From an uncultured Clostridia bacterium (GTDB lineage Bacteria; Bacillota; Clostridia; Christensenellales; Pumilibacteraceae): a stretch of DNA of 15,940 nt. Position numbers and translations under genes: made by a program. The stretch is taken from NCBI GenBank assembly GCA_947385185.1, contig CANDJX010000024.1:1-15940 (forward strand), in the 5' to 3' direction. Below the pieces are notes generated by a model. That model ran no database searches. It saw only the letters and a program-made list of their open reading frames with translations, and was not told the origin of the DNA. Positions 1 through 7,430 of the stretch are shown in pieces; position 1 is the stretch's first letter; each line of letters opens with the position of its first letter.

Positions 1-1311
1 GAGAAGATCGAGATAAGTTATTTCGACGGTAAGTACACAGCGCCGCAGACGGGTCTCATGGGCTTTCTGACACAGAAGTTCCTGTTCGGGCTGGATATGT
101 GGATCTGGCTGATCATATTCTTTGTGCTGTTCCTGCTGCTTATAATGCTTGTGATCATGTTCGTAAAGGGCAGGAAGAAGCGAGCGGAGCGGAAAGCGAA
201 AGCTGCTGAGCGCGAGGAAGCGGCGGAAGAGAAGCGGCTGGCGAAAGAGGAAGAGAAAGAGCGCCGCGAAGAGGAGCGCCGCAGACGTGAAGAGGAGCGC
301 GAAGAGGAACGTCGGAGACGTGAGGAAGAGCGCGAGGACGAGCGGAGGCGGAGAGAGGACGAGCGACGGTACGGAATGCAGCAGACGATGCAGTCGCCGC
401 CTGTAATGCCGCCGCCGACGCCTATGCAGATGCAGCAGGCAATGCCTATGCAACAAGCGATGCAGATGCAACAGGCGATGCAAATGCCGCAAACCGTACA
501 GCAACCAATGCCCATTCAGCAAATGCCGCAGATAGTGGCGGAGCAAGGCGGAGAGGAAGAAATGGACGCAGAGACGTACGAAAAATTAAGAGAATACGAA
601 GAGCGGCTTCGAATGATGGAGCGCGAGTTGCAGGAGAAGCGGATAGAGAGTATCTGCCGTGAAGAGAACGAGCGGGCGCGGAGAGAGATGGAGGAGCGGG
701 CGCGAGCGCGCAGGCAGGAAGAGGAAATGCAGCGACTGAAGGAACTGCAGGACTACGAACGAAGCCGCAGAGATATGCAGAGCGTCGGATACGGGTACGG
801 AAACTACCCGAGTCCTGATATGCAGCAGCAACAGCGCGACCTCGAAGCGCAAAGACTCCGCTTGCTTGAAGAAGAACTGAAGCGCAGGGAGATCGAAAAC
901 AGAATGTTGCACGAGCAGCTCGGCGGCAATATGCGCGGCAATAATTACGGTTACGGTTATCCGAATCAGATGTACCCGCAGGGCTATCCGCAGGGGTATA
1001 TGCCGCCCGTACAGCCTATGCCGCAGTATCCGCCGGTACAACCCGCACAGCCGTATGCGCCCGTGCCGCCTATGCCGCAGTACCCGCCCGTACAACCCGC
1101 GCCGCAGGCTATGCCTATGCAACAGCCGTATGCGCCCGCGCAACCCGCACAGCCCTGGCAAACGCAACAGCCGACGCAACACGCACAGCCTACGCAACGG
1201 ACTATGCAGTCGCAACAGCAAATGCGCAGACCCGTGCAACCGACCGGGCAGCAGACACAAAGATTTATAAGACCTGAAGAGCCGAATAATGGCGGGGAGG
1301 ACAAAAAATGA
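1..1311 (+). CDS. Membrane-anchored coiled-coil protein with Met/Gln/Pro-rich tail (5' partial)
   Basis: The reading frame is open from the first base, so the gene very likely starts upstream of the window; the in-frame ATG at 58 is probably internal. In window numbering, residues 1-33 are soluble, and one strong transmembrane helix follows at about 34-55 (WIWLIIFFVLFLLLIMLVIM). Next come Lys/Arg residues and a long Glu/Arg coiled coil with repeated EEERRRREEER-type blocks. A Met/Gln tract (MQMQQAM repeats) follows, then a second Glu/Arg coiled coil, and finally a Pro/Gln tail with repeats of MPQYPPVQP. The positive residues after the helix suggest the coiled-coil tail lies in the cytoplasm. 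No enzymatic domain is visible and I do not recognise the family. It overlaps the next gene by ATGA, so the two are probably translationally coupled. A scaffold or structural role is only an inference from composition. Confidence 0.85.
   Translation, partial: EKIEISYFDGKYTAPQTGLMGFLTQKFLFGLDMWIWLIIFFVLFLLLIMLVIMFVKGRKKRAERKAKAAEREEAAEEKRLAKEEEKERREEERRRREEEREEERRRREEEREDERRRREDERRYGMQQTMQSPPVMPPPTPMQMQQAMPMQQAMQMQQAMQMPQTVQQPMPIQQMPQIVAEQGGEEEMDAETYEKLREYEERLRMMERELQEKRIESICREENERARREMEERARARRQEEEMQRLKELQDYERSRRDMQSVGYGYGNYPSPDMQQQQRDLEAQRLRLLEEELKRREIENRMLHEQLGGNMRGNNYGYGYPNQMYPQGYPQGYMPPVQPMPQYPPVQPAQPYAPVPPMPQYPPVQPAPQAMPMQQPYAPAQPAQPWQTQQPTQHAQPTQRTMQSQQQMRRPVQPTGQQTQRFIRPEEPNNGGEDKK
385..510 (+). 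repeat. Met/Gln-rich codon repeat tract
   Basis: Within the first gene, codons for Met, Gln and Ala/Pro recur as MQMQQAM and MPMQQAM units. The DNA is a degenerate repeat of atgcagatgcaacaggcg-type blocks. It is a low-complexity coding repeat linking the two coiled coils, not an intergenic element. Confidence 0.7.
1015..1107 (+). repeat. 54-bp tandem coding repeat (Pro/Gln/Tyr)
   Basis: The sequence cctatgccgcagta recurs 54 bp apart (1015 and 1069). It starts two copies of an 18-codon unit reading MPQYPPVQPA..., the second partial. Related PYAPVPP and PYAPAQPAQP pieces continue to about 1155. The period is a multiple of three, so copy-number change would keep the frame. Confidence 0.7.
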
Positions 1312-1592
1312 ACGAAGAAGTAAAGAAAGGGATAAAAGAAGCCGAGGCGCGGATCGAGGATCTGGAGAAGAAACGGCTTCGGTCGCAGTCGTCGATAGTG
1401 TCGAGTTTGCTCGACGGAAGCACGCCCGACGCGCGGGACGCGGAGTATTTCCGTACGCTGACGTCGTTGATCAACCTGGAGCGGGAGAACCTGCGACTGC
1501 TCATGAGCGGAAGCGCCGAGGAGTCGAAAACCGACGAACCCGCGCCCGCGCCGAAAAAATCCGTAGCCAAAACCCCGAAAGCGCCGAAATAA
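1308..1592 (+). CDS. Small coiled-coil protein, unknown function
   Basis: This 94-residue protein starts at an ATG overlapping the stop of the upstream gene (ATGA), behind a strong GGGGAGG Shine-Dalgarno at 1294-1300. Residues 1-25 and 46-66 look like charged alpha helices (KKGIKEAEARIEDLEKKRL and SLINLERENLRLLM) that could form a helical hairpin. The last 25 residues are Ala/Pro/Lys-rich and probably disordered. No signal peptide or membrane segment is present. It sits between two other coiled-coil proteins in one transcription unit, so a shared complex with the membrane-anchored neighbour is plausible but inferred. I do not recognise the family. Confidence 0.8.
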   Translation: MNEEVKKGIKEAEARIEDLEKKRLRSQSSIVSSLLDGSTPDARDAEYFRTLTSLINLERENLRLLMSGSAEESKTDEPAPAPKKSVAKTPKAPK

Positions 1593-1604
1593 CGGAGAGG
1601 CGAT

Positions 1605-2039
1605 ATGAACAGTCGGAGAAAGATACGCGAGTACGAGAGCCGGCTCAGAGCGATCGAGCGGGAAATGCGGGAGCGCGAGGTAGCGAAGAAGTACCGCGAG
1701 AATACGGAGCGAATGCGTTTCGAGGAAGAAAGCGAGGAGCTTGATCGGCGGACGGAAGCGGAAATCAGACGACTGAACGAGCTGATTGAAGCGAGCGCGT
1801 CGTCGGAAAGGATCAGAATCGAAAGCGGGCGGAGTACGGACGTACAACTTGCGGACGAGCGGATTGCGGATAATCCGGGTACGGATAAGTACGGAGAGAG
1901 CGCCGTGGAAGTGCCGTGCGGGGATAAAGAACGCAACCGTATGGAAGTGCGCGGACTGTTTCCGAGCCGAGGCAACAAAGGCGGATACGACGTGGACAAT
2001 TATTATAATTTCTTCGACGAAACGGGAGAGAAGAAGTAG
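1605..2039 (+). CDS. Charged coiled-coil protein with YDVDNYYNFF tail, unknown function
   Basis: This 144-residue protein starts 12 bases after the previous stop with a GGAGAGG ribosome-binding site. Residues 1-65 are an Arg/Glu-rich continuous helix (SRRKIREYESRLRAIEREM onward) similar in style to the coiled coil of the first gene. Residues 70-125 are polar and probably unstructured. The C-terminus carries an aromatic motif YDVDNYYNFFDE, which could be a short docking peptide. No membrane helix or catalytic motif is visible. It is the last gene of the coiled-coil trio; a strong terminator follows about 170 bases downstream. The function is unknown. Confidence 0.78.
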   Translation: MNSRRKIREYESRLRAIEREMREREVAKKYRENTERMRFEEESEELDRRTEAEIRRLNELIEASASSERIRIESGRSTDVQLADERIADNPGTDKYGESAVEVPCGDKERNRMEVRGLFPSRGNKGGYDVDNYYNFFDETGEKK

Positions 2040-2210
2040 TAATCGTCGGAAAATGCGGAGTAATCCGGGATACCGAATGCATTAAGCGCGGGAGAATCGC
2101 AATAAGCGAGGTAAACGGCGATAAACGCCGACTTGCGTTCGGGCTTACGGACAAAGCCCGTCGGTCGGGAACAAGTCCGGCATTACGTAAAACCGAAAAA
2201 CGATAACAGA

Positions 2211-2251
2211 CGAACAGCGATAAGGAATTCCCTTGCCGCTGTTCGCTTTTT
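2211..2251 (+). terminator. Rho-independent terminator after the coiled-coil operon
   Basis: Perfect 9-bp arms CGAACAGCG (2211-2219) and CGCTGTTCG (2237-2245) enclose a second short pairing, AAGG with CCTT. After one C comes a run of five T (2247-2251). It lies between the coiled-coil trio and yqfC and separates the two units. Confidence 0.8.
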
Positions 2252-2348
2252 CGACCCGCTTAAGGTTGGTTTTCGCTTTGCTTTTTACGGACAGTTTCGC
2301 CGCAAAAGCAAACGCTTTCGGGCGCAAACGCGTTCGTTTCTTTTGTTT

Positions 2349-2468
2349 TTACAGATCGTCGGCGTCCTGTTCCGGTTCGTCCGTAATGATTCCGTTGCCC
2401 GTATAAGAGCCTTCCGGATCGTTTTTCGACTCGAAGTCGTCGTCTTGCTCGGTGCGATAGTGTTTCAT
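2349..2468 (-). CDS. Possible 39-residue acidic small protein
   Basis: On the minus strand an ATG at 2468 opens 39 codons ending at TAA (2349-2351). The product is hydrophilic and acidic (MKHYRTEQDDDFESKNDPEG then a tail ending DADDL). Its codons are purine-first and resemble those of neighbouring genes (GAC, GAA, CCG, GGC). Against it, there is no good Shine-Dalgarno (only AAGAG one base before the ATG). A TATAAT-like hexamer lies upstream on the minus strand, without a matching -35. It would be divergent from yqfC. I recognise no family; it may be a chance frame. Confidence 0.3.
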   Translation of the reverse strand: MKHYRTEQDDDFESKNDPEGSYTGNGIITDEPEQDADDL

Positions 2469-2498
2469 ACTCTTATTATGCGCGGCATATTATATCTT

Positions 2499-2750
2499 AT
2501 GAGTTTTTTCGACGATATAAGTTATAAGACCGTACTCGGCAGGGCTGTAAAATACAGCGCGGTTCTGATGGGCGGCGAAGCGGCGTACGTAGACGGCATT
2601 TCCCGTATAATATCCGTAAGCGCGGGTAAAATCGAAATAGCGGCGGGTAAAATACTGCTCGAGGTTTCGGGAGAGGATCTCGTGATCGACGAACTCGAAC
2701 GCGAAAGCGTCATCGTCAAAGGCAAAATCACGGGAGTGCGCGAAGTATGA
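2499..2750 (+). CDS. yqfC: Sporulation protein YqfC (YabP/YqfC family)
   Basis: A short protein of 83 residues from the ATG at 2499, close to the 90-odd residues usual for YqfC. The pattern fits the YabP/YqfC fold: a strand-rich repeat around YVDGISRIISVSAGKIEIAA, then ILLEVSGEDLVIDELERESV and the terminal VKGKITGVREV. In Bacillus the gene belongs to the sigma-E mother-cell regulon and is paired with yqfD, exactly as here. The start is uncertain because neither this ATG nor the one at 2478 has a clear Shine-Dalgarno. CATACTCT at 2466-2473 resembles a sigma-E -10 element, but no matching -35 is visible. Its stop overlaps the yqfD start (ATGA). Confidence 0.82.
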   Translation: MSFFDDISYKTVLGRAVKYSAVLMGGEAAYVDGISRIISVSAGKIEIAAGKILLEVSGEDLVIDELERESVIVKGKITGVREV

Positions 2751-3658
2751 TAAGACTTACCGTAAACGGCTTGAATCTTATGCGCCTTACGCGGTCTTTT
2801 TCCGCGAGCGATATACGTCTGTACGACGTGGATTTACGGCACAAACAATTGACTGCGCGGCTGAGAAAAAAAGATATGTCCAAAGCTGTTGCAATTTTAA
2901 TTGCGATGTGCTACAATTATACCGTAGAGGACGATACCAAGCGGTATGTTAAGGGGTTTTTGACGCGTTTGCCTCTGATCGTCGCGTCGCTTATTCTTAC
3001 CGCGCTAGTGTTCTGCACGAACTTTTTCGTCTGGAGAATAGAACTCGTCGGCGCGGAAGGCGCGGCGCGCATTGCCGCAATGGACGCGCTCGAAAGTTCG
3101 GGCGTGACCGTGTTTGCGCCGAAAGCCTCGATCGACGGCTCCGCGGCGGAAGCGGCGCTCCGCGCGGCGGGCATGACGGCGGCGTCGGTATCCGTCGACG
3201 GCAACGTAGTGCGCGTCAGCGTCCTGACTTCGGATAAGGCGACCGATCCGGACGAGTCCGGAACTTCGCTCGTGAGCGCGTACGACGGCGTGGTTACGCG
3301 CATAATAGTCGAAAGCGGAACCCCGTGCGTTAAGATCGGCGACGTTGTAAAACGCGGCGATACGCTCGTTTCCGGCGACATAATTTCCGTTTCGGACGGA
3401 AGCGTTATCGGCACGACCGAAGTAAAGGGCAAAGTGTACGCCGAAGTCACGTTCGGTTATTCTTACCCCATAGCTCCGGAGGGCGAGGACGATGAGATCC
3501 TTGCCGCCGCGATCGAAGAATACAGGAAAGAAAAAAACGACGAGCTTTCGGCTTTATTCGAAAAAGAATTCGATTGCCGTCATTCGATAGAAAATATCGG
3601 AGGGGTGGCGGTACTGAAAATTTATTTCACCGCCGAAATAATCATAGGAGAAATATGA
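2747..3658 (+). CDS. yqfD: Sporulation protein YqfD
   Basis: This 303-residue protein starts at an ATG overlapping the yqfC stop, with GGGAG at 2732-2736. An N-terminal cytoplasmic domain (1-70) precedes one transmembrane helix at about 73-95 (LPLIVASLILTALVFCTNFF), then an external part. Residues 176-210 contain the characteristic DGVVTRIIVESGTPCVKIGD and VKRGDTLVSG, the biotinyl-like hairpin found in YqfD. Bacillus YqfD is nearly 400 residues, so this is a short version. Members of the family are sigma-E-controlled and needed for engulfed-forespore stages; the biochemical role is not settled. The context between yqfC and phoH confirms the assignment. Its stop overlaps the phoH start (ATGA). 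Confidence 0.88.
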   Translation: MIRLTVNGLNLMRLTRSFSASDIRLYDVDLRHKQLTARLRKKDMSKAVAILIAMCYNYTVEDDTKRYVKGFLTRLPLIVASLILTALVFCTNFFVWRIELVGAEGAARIAAMDALESSGVTVFAPKASIDGSAAEAALRAAGMTAASVSVDGNVVRVSVLTSDKATDPDESGTSLVSAYDGVVTRIIVESGTPCVKIGDVVKRGDTLVSGDIISVSDGSVIGTTEVKGKVYAEVTFGYSYPIAPEGEDDEILAAAIEEYRKEKNDELSALFEKEFDCRHSIENIGGVAVLKIYFTAEIIIGEI

Positions 3659-4620
3659 TTTCGACAAACGAAGAAATCACACTCGGTAACGATATATTTT
3701 TCAAACTGTCGGGTGCTCTCGACGGGAATCTCGAAGCAATGCAAAACCGTTTCGGCGTCCGCATTTCCGCGGTCGATCACGGCGCGCGCGTTTCGGGAGA
3801 TAAAGAAAACGTCGAAAGCTGTATGCGCCTTATACGCGTGCTTGCCGAGCTCATAAAGCAGGGTCAGCCCGTAAACAAAGTCATTGTCGAACGTTGCGCG
3901 GACATGATCGAATCGGGCGACGGCGACGACGTGCTCGATCTGTTCCGCGAAACCGTGGCGATCACGGCTCGCGGGAAAAAGATAATCTGCAAAACCATCG
4001 CGCAACGCGCTTATTGCAGGGCTATAAAAAAGAACACGCTTACTTTCGCCGTCGGTCCTGCGGGTACGGGCAAGACGTATCTTGCCGTCGCGATCGCGGT
4101 ATCGGCGTTCAAACGCGGCGAAGTTGATCGGATTATTTTGACGCGCCCGGCGATCGAAGCGGGAGAAAAGCTCGGGTTTCTTCCGGGCGATCTTCAGATG
4201 AAAGTCGATCCTTATCTTCGTCCGCTTTACGACGCGCTCGAAGAAATGTTCGGCGTGGACAACTACCTCAGTCTGATAGAAAAGGGCATAATCGAGGTCG
4301 CGCCGCTTGCATATATGCGCGGTCGCACGCTCTCGCGCGCATTCATAATTCTCGACGAAGCGCAGAACACGACGGAAGAACAGATGAAAATGTTTCTTAC
4401 CCGTATGGGCGACGGAAGCAAAGTCGTCGTTACGGGCGACGTAACGCAGATCGATCTGCCCGCGGGCGGAAAAAGCGGTCTGAAACAGGCAATTGCGATA
4501 CTCGGCGACATCGACGGGATCGCGGTATGCCGTCTGACGGATAAGGACGTGGTGCGTCACGAGCTTGTCCAGAAAATCGTAAAAGCATACGATAAGGCAA
4601 AAACCAATGACAAACAATGA
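3655..4620 (+). CDS. phoH: PhoH-like ATPase
   Basis: A 321-residue P-loop ATPase of the PhoH/YbeZ family, of normal length. The ATG at 3655 follows ATAGGAG at 3644-3650 and overlaps the yqfD stop. The N-terminal domain (about 10-100) binds nucleic acid in this family. Walker A is VGPAGTGKT (133-141), followed by the family signature ILTRPAIEAGEKLGFLPGDL. Walker B is AFIILDEAQNTT (229-240), and a sensor-like VVVTGDVTQIDLP follows. PhoH proteins are cytoplasmic, RNA-associated ATPases or helicase-like partners; in many bacteria they lie beside ybeY, consistent with ribosome or RNA maturation. It overlaps the next gene by 14 bases. The precise substrate is not known. Confidence 0.95.
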   Translation: MISTNEEITLGNDIFFKLSGALDGNLEAMQNRFGVRISAVDHGARVSGDKENVESCMRLIRVLAELIKQGQPVNKVIVERCADMIESGDGDDVLDLFRETVAITARGKKIICKTIAQRAYCRAIKKNTLTFAVGPAGTGKTYLAVAIAVSAFKRGEVDRIILTRPAIEAGEKLGFLPGDLQMKVDPYLRPLYDALEEMFGVDNYLSLIEKGIIEVAPLAYMRGRTLSRAFIILDEAQNTTEEQMKMFLTRMGDGSKVVVTGDVTQIDLPAGGKSGLKQAIAILGDIDGIAVCRLTDKDVVRHELVQKIVKAYDKAKTNDKQ

Positions 4621-6079
4621 CTATTCGATCAAAAAATTCACGAGCAAGCAACTTATAATCACCATTGCCGCAACCGCTCTTTGCGGGCTTATAATGGTCT
4701 GGGCAAGCGTGATCAAATATTTCGTGATCGGTCAGCCCGTCAATGCGGGCGTATGGCTGTGTATTCTCACGCTTGCGCTCTCGTTCGCGGTGTTCCTCGG
4801 CGGAATTCTGTTGTTTGCGATCGTGTCGCGCACGTTCATAATAGCGCATCCGAAATATTATATCGCGTTTATGACCGTCGTGACTATATCGTTTCTTGCT
4901 CATCTGTATCTGAGCATTCTTTCGCCGCTCATGATCGCTCCCGGACTGACCGCAATGATAATCGTTCAGCTTTCGCGGCAGAAACAGGACGCTTTGATAC
5001 TCAACCTCATGGAATCGGTTATGGTAATGTGGGTGCTTCTGCTCGAATCGATCATGACCGACGGGGAAGTATTTATGGCTATCGGCGGCGGCAACGGAAC
5101 GTATATGTGGCTGCTCGCGTTCATAACAGTCATCAACATAGGCGCCGGCGCGGCTATCCCGCTCGTCCTCAAGAATAAAACGCGTCGTATTAACTATATC
5201 GTGCTCGGCGGCATTATCATGCTCGCGTCCGAGATCTTATACGTTCTCATGTCGTTCATTCGTCCCGACAGCGTGACTCTGCTGTCGTATTTCTGGATCG
5301 TGTTCGTGTCCGGCGCGATTCCGTTGTTTGCGGCGCTCGTTATAAATCCGATAATGGAAAGCGCGTTCAATCTCGTGACCGACAATCGTCTTGCGGAATG
5401 GACGGATTCGCGTCAGCCGCTTCTTCGCAGACTCGCGACCGAAGCTCCCGGCACTTACAATCACTGCCTTGCGGTCGCAAACTTCGCCGAAATATGCGCG
5501 ACGGCGATAGGCGAAGACCCTTATCTCGCGCGCGCCGCGGCGTATTATCACGACATCGGCAAGCTGCTCAACCCGTCATATTTTACCGAAAATCAATCGG
5601 GGTATAATCCGCACGACGACATACTTCCCGAAGTCAGCGTGGAAATCATACGCAAGCATTCGACCGACGGTTATAAACTCCTGAAAGAGTACAGACTGCC
5701 CGAGGAGATCGCAAGCGTGGCGATAGAACATCACGGCACGTCGCCGATAAAAGTATTCTACGAGCGCGCCAAAGGTCTTACGGACGGCGAGGTCAATATA
5801 GACGATTACCGCTATCACGGAAGGACGCCGAGAAGCAAGATTTCGGGTATAATAATGATATGCGACAGCAGCGAAGCGGCTATACGCGCCATGGATAAAC
5901 CGGACGGCGAGCGCGTGGAAAAACTCCTGCGCGCCATAATCGGCGACCGCATAGCGCAAGGTCAGTTCGACGAATGCAAGCTGTCCATGCTCGACCTCGA
6001 AGTAATAAGAAAAACGATAATAAGCGCATTCGGCGGCGTATTTCATCAGCGCGTCAAATATCCCGGGGGCGAAAAATGA
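4607..6079 (+). CDS. pgpH: 7TM-HD family phosphohydrolase, short PgpH-like, probable c-di-AMP phosphodiesterase
   Basis: This 490-residue protein begins inside phoH with AAGG at 4594-4597. Residues 15-250 form about seven or eight membrane helices, and 255-490 form a cytoplasmic HD domain. Likely metal-binding residues are H286 (NHCLAVANFAE), H315-D316 (YYHDIGKL), H351, H375-H376 (IEHHGT) and D420. These match PgpH/YqfF, which hydrolyses cyclic-di-AMP. Usual members are about 700 residues and carry an extracellular 7TMR-HDED sensor after the first helix; here the first helix leads almost directly to the next, so that sensor is missing. Catalysis therefore looks preserved but input sensing differs. 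Substrate identity is inferred from the family. Its stop overlaps ybeY (ATGA). Confidence 0.88.
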   Translation: MTNNDYSIKKFTSKQLIITIAATALCGLIMVWASVIKYFVIGQPVNAGVWLCILTLALSFAVFLGGILLFAIVSRTFIIAHPKYYIAFMTVVTISFLAHLYLSILSPLMIAPGLTAMIIVQLSRQKQDALILNLMESVMVMWVLLLESIMTDGEVFMAIGGGNGTYMWLLAFITVINIGAGAAIPLVLKNKTRRINYIVLGGIIMLASEILYVLMSFIRPDSVTLLSYFWIVFVSGAIPLFAALVINPIMESAFNLVTDNRLAEWTDSRQPLLRRLATEAPGTYNHCLAVANFAEICATAIGEDPYLARAAAYYHDIGKLLNPSYFTENQSGYNPHDDILPEVSVEIIRKHSTDGYKLLKEYRLPEEIASVAIEHHGTSPIKVFYERAKGLTDGEVNIDDYRYHGRTPRSKISGIIMICDSSEAAIRAMDKPDGERVEKLLRAIIGDRIAQGQFDECKLSMLDLEVIRKTIISAFGGVFHQRVKYPGGEK

Positions 6080-6534
6080 TAACGCTTATCGGCGACGCTA
6101 CGCCCGAAATGCGCGCGGCGGCGGAAAAGACGTTCGAATTTCTCGGAATGGAAGGCGAAGGCATAGTCGAAGTCGAATTTCTGGACGAGTCGTCCATGCA
6201 CGAACTGAACGATCGCACGCGCGGCGTAGACCGCCCGACCGACGTGCTCAGTTATCCCATGCTTTTTGAAATTTTGCCGCTTAAACGCGAAAACTATCCG
6301 TTCGATTACGACGAAAAGCGCGGCGGCGTAATGCTCGGTTCGGTGGCTATTTGCCGCGAAATCGCGGCGCGGCAGGCGGCGGAATACGGACATTCCGTCG
6401 TGCGCGAAGAAACGTATCTGTTCACGCACGGTCTGTTGCACGTCCTCGGGTTCGACCATATCGAAGAAAACGACAGAGCCGAAATGCGCAAGGCGGAAGA
6501 AAGCATAATGAGCGGTATAGGAGTCGACAGATGA
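6076..6534 (+). CDS. ybeY: Endoribonuclease YbeY
   Basis: A 152-residue protein, the normal length for YbeY/UPF0054. The metal-binding signature HGLLHVLGFDH gives H118, H122 and H128. Upstream, RPTDVLSYP (53-61) and LGSVAICREIAARQA (88-102) match conserved family blocks, although the usual LGDI is LGSV here. YbeY is a zinc-dependent RNase involved in 16S rRNA 3' maturation and ribosome quality control in the cytoplasm. The ATG overlaps the stop of the HD protein (ATGA) and its Shine-Dalgarno is weak (GGGGG), suggesting translation by coupling. It is followed directly by era, a common arrangement that joins 16S processing with 30S assembly. Confidence 0.95.
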   Translation: MITLIGDATPEMRAAAEKTFEFLGMEGEGIVEVEFLDESSMHELNDRTRGVDRPTDVLSYPMLFEILPLKRENYPFDYDEKRGGVMLGSVAICREIAARQAAEYGHSVVREETYLFTHGLLHVLGFDHIEENDRAEMRKAEESIMSGIGVDR

Positions 6535-7430
6535 AATCGGGATTTATAGGCATAATCGGGAAGCCCAACGTCGGGAAGAGCAGCCTTATGAACAGGCTGA
6601 TCGGAGAGAAAATCTCCATAGTGACTCCGAAGCCGCAGACGACGCGCGACGCCGTTCGAGGCATACTTACCACCGACGAGTATCAGATGATATTCGTAGA
6701 CACTCCGGGGCTTCTTACTCCCAGGACCGAGCTTGGAAAATATATGAGCAAAGAAACCGATTCGGGCAGCAAGGACGTCGACGTTCTTCTTATCGTTATC
6801 GACGGATCGCGGCGTTTCTCCGGTTCGGATTACGAATTTATCGAACGTAAACTTGCGCTCGGGATACCGACGTTCGTCGTGGTAAACAAAACGGACGAAG
6901 CCGGTTACGAGCGGATATATCCCATTTTGTCAAAGCTGTCGCCGCTTACGGCGGAAGCCGACGGGCGGCCGGCGATCGCCGAGATCGTGCCCACTTCGTG
7001 CAAGGACGGTACTAATATAGACAAGCTCCGCGAGCTTATAGCCGCGCGGCTTACCGACGACGTTATGTATTATCCGGAAGGGGATCTGACGGACAGACCG
7101 TTACGGTTCGTAGTCGGAGAAATCGTGCGCGAAAAAGCGTTGCTTTTGCTCAGGGACGAGATCCCGCACGGCATAGGAATAGCGGTCAATAAGTTCGAAG
7201 AAAAAAAAGAAACCGTGTATATCGAAGCGGATATAGTGTGCGAAAAAGAGGGACACAAACAGATCATTATAGGCGAGGGCGGCAAAATGATAAAGCATAT
7301 AGGCGAAAGCGCGCGCCGCGGCATCGAAGAACGCACGGGCAAACGCGTGTTTCTCGAGCTGTTCGTAAAGGTCAGACCGGATTGGCGCAACAGACGCAAC
7401 TATCTCGGCGATCTGGGCTATAAAAGTTGA
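6531..7430 (+). CDS. era: GTPase Era
   Basis: This 299-residue protein starts at an ATG overlapping the ybeY stop, with TAGGAG at 6518-6523. GTPase motifs are complete: G1 GKPNVGKS (10-17), G2 around PQTTRD (35-40), G3 DTPG (57-60), G4 NKTD (119-122) and G5 near TSCKDG (155-160). The C-terminal KH domain has IIIGEGGKMIKHIG (246-258), the RNA-binding GxxG loop, and ends in the usual WRNRRNYLGDLGY. Era binds the 3' end of 16S rRNA and assists 30S subunit assembly. Length and domain order are normal for the family. Confidence 0.97.
   Translation: MKSGFIGIIGKPNVGKSSLMNRLIGEKISIVTPKPQTTRDAVRGILTTDEYQMIFVDTPGLLTPRTELGKYMSKETDSGSKDVDVLLIVIDGSRRFSGSDYEFIERKLALGIPTFVVVNKTDEAGYERIYPILSKLSPLTAEADGRPAIAEIVPTSCKDGTNIDKLRELIAARLTDDVMYYPEGDLTDRPLRFVVGEIVREKALLLLRDEIPHGIGIAVNKFEEKKETVYIEADIVCEKEGHKQIIIGEGGKMIKHIGESARRGIEERTGKRVFLELFVKVRPDWRNRRNYLGDLGYKS

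Larger units (their letters stand above)
2040..2498. other. Structured intergenic region
   Basis: About 460 bases with no convincing plus-strand gene. It holds two perfect small hairpins (CGGCG/CGCCG at 2116-2130 and CGGGCTT/AAGCCCG at 2140-2160), a strong terminator at 2211-2251, a direct repeat of GCAAACGC near 2300, and a possible 39-codon minus-strand ORF at 2349-2468. An open plus-strand frame runs through part of it into yqfC, but it crosses the terminator and encodes no recognisable domain. Confidence 0.6.

Noticed and set aside
2133..2498. Upstream in-frame extension of yqfC
   Set aside because: It crosses a strong terminator hairpin and adds no family similarity; YqfC is about 90 residues.
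3622..4617. A 331-codon minus-strand frame across phoH
   Set aside because: Antisense shadow of phoH, no recognisable domain or ribosome-binding site.
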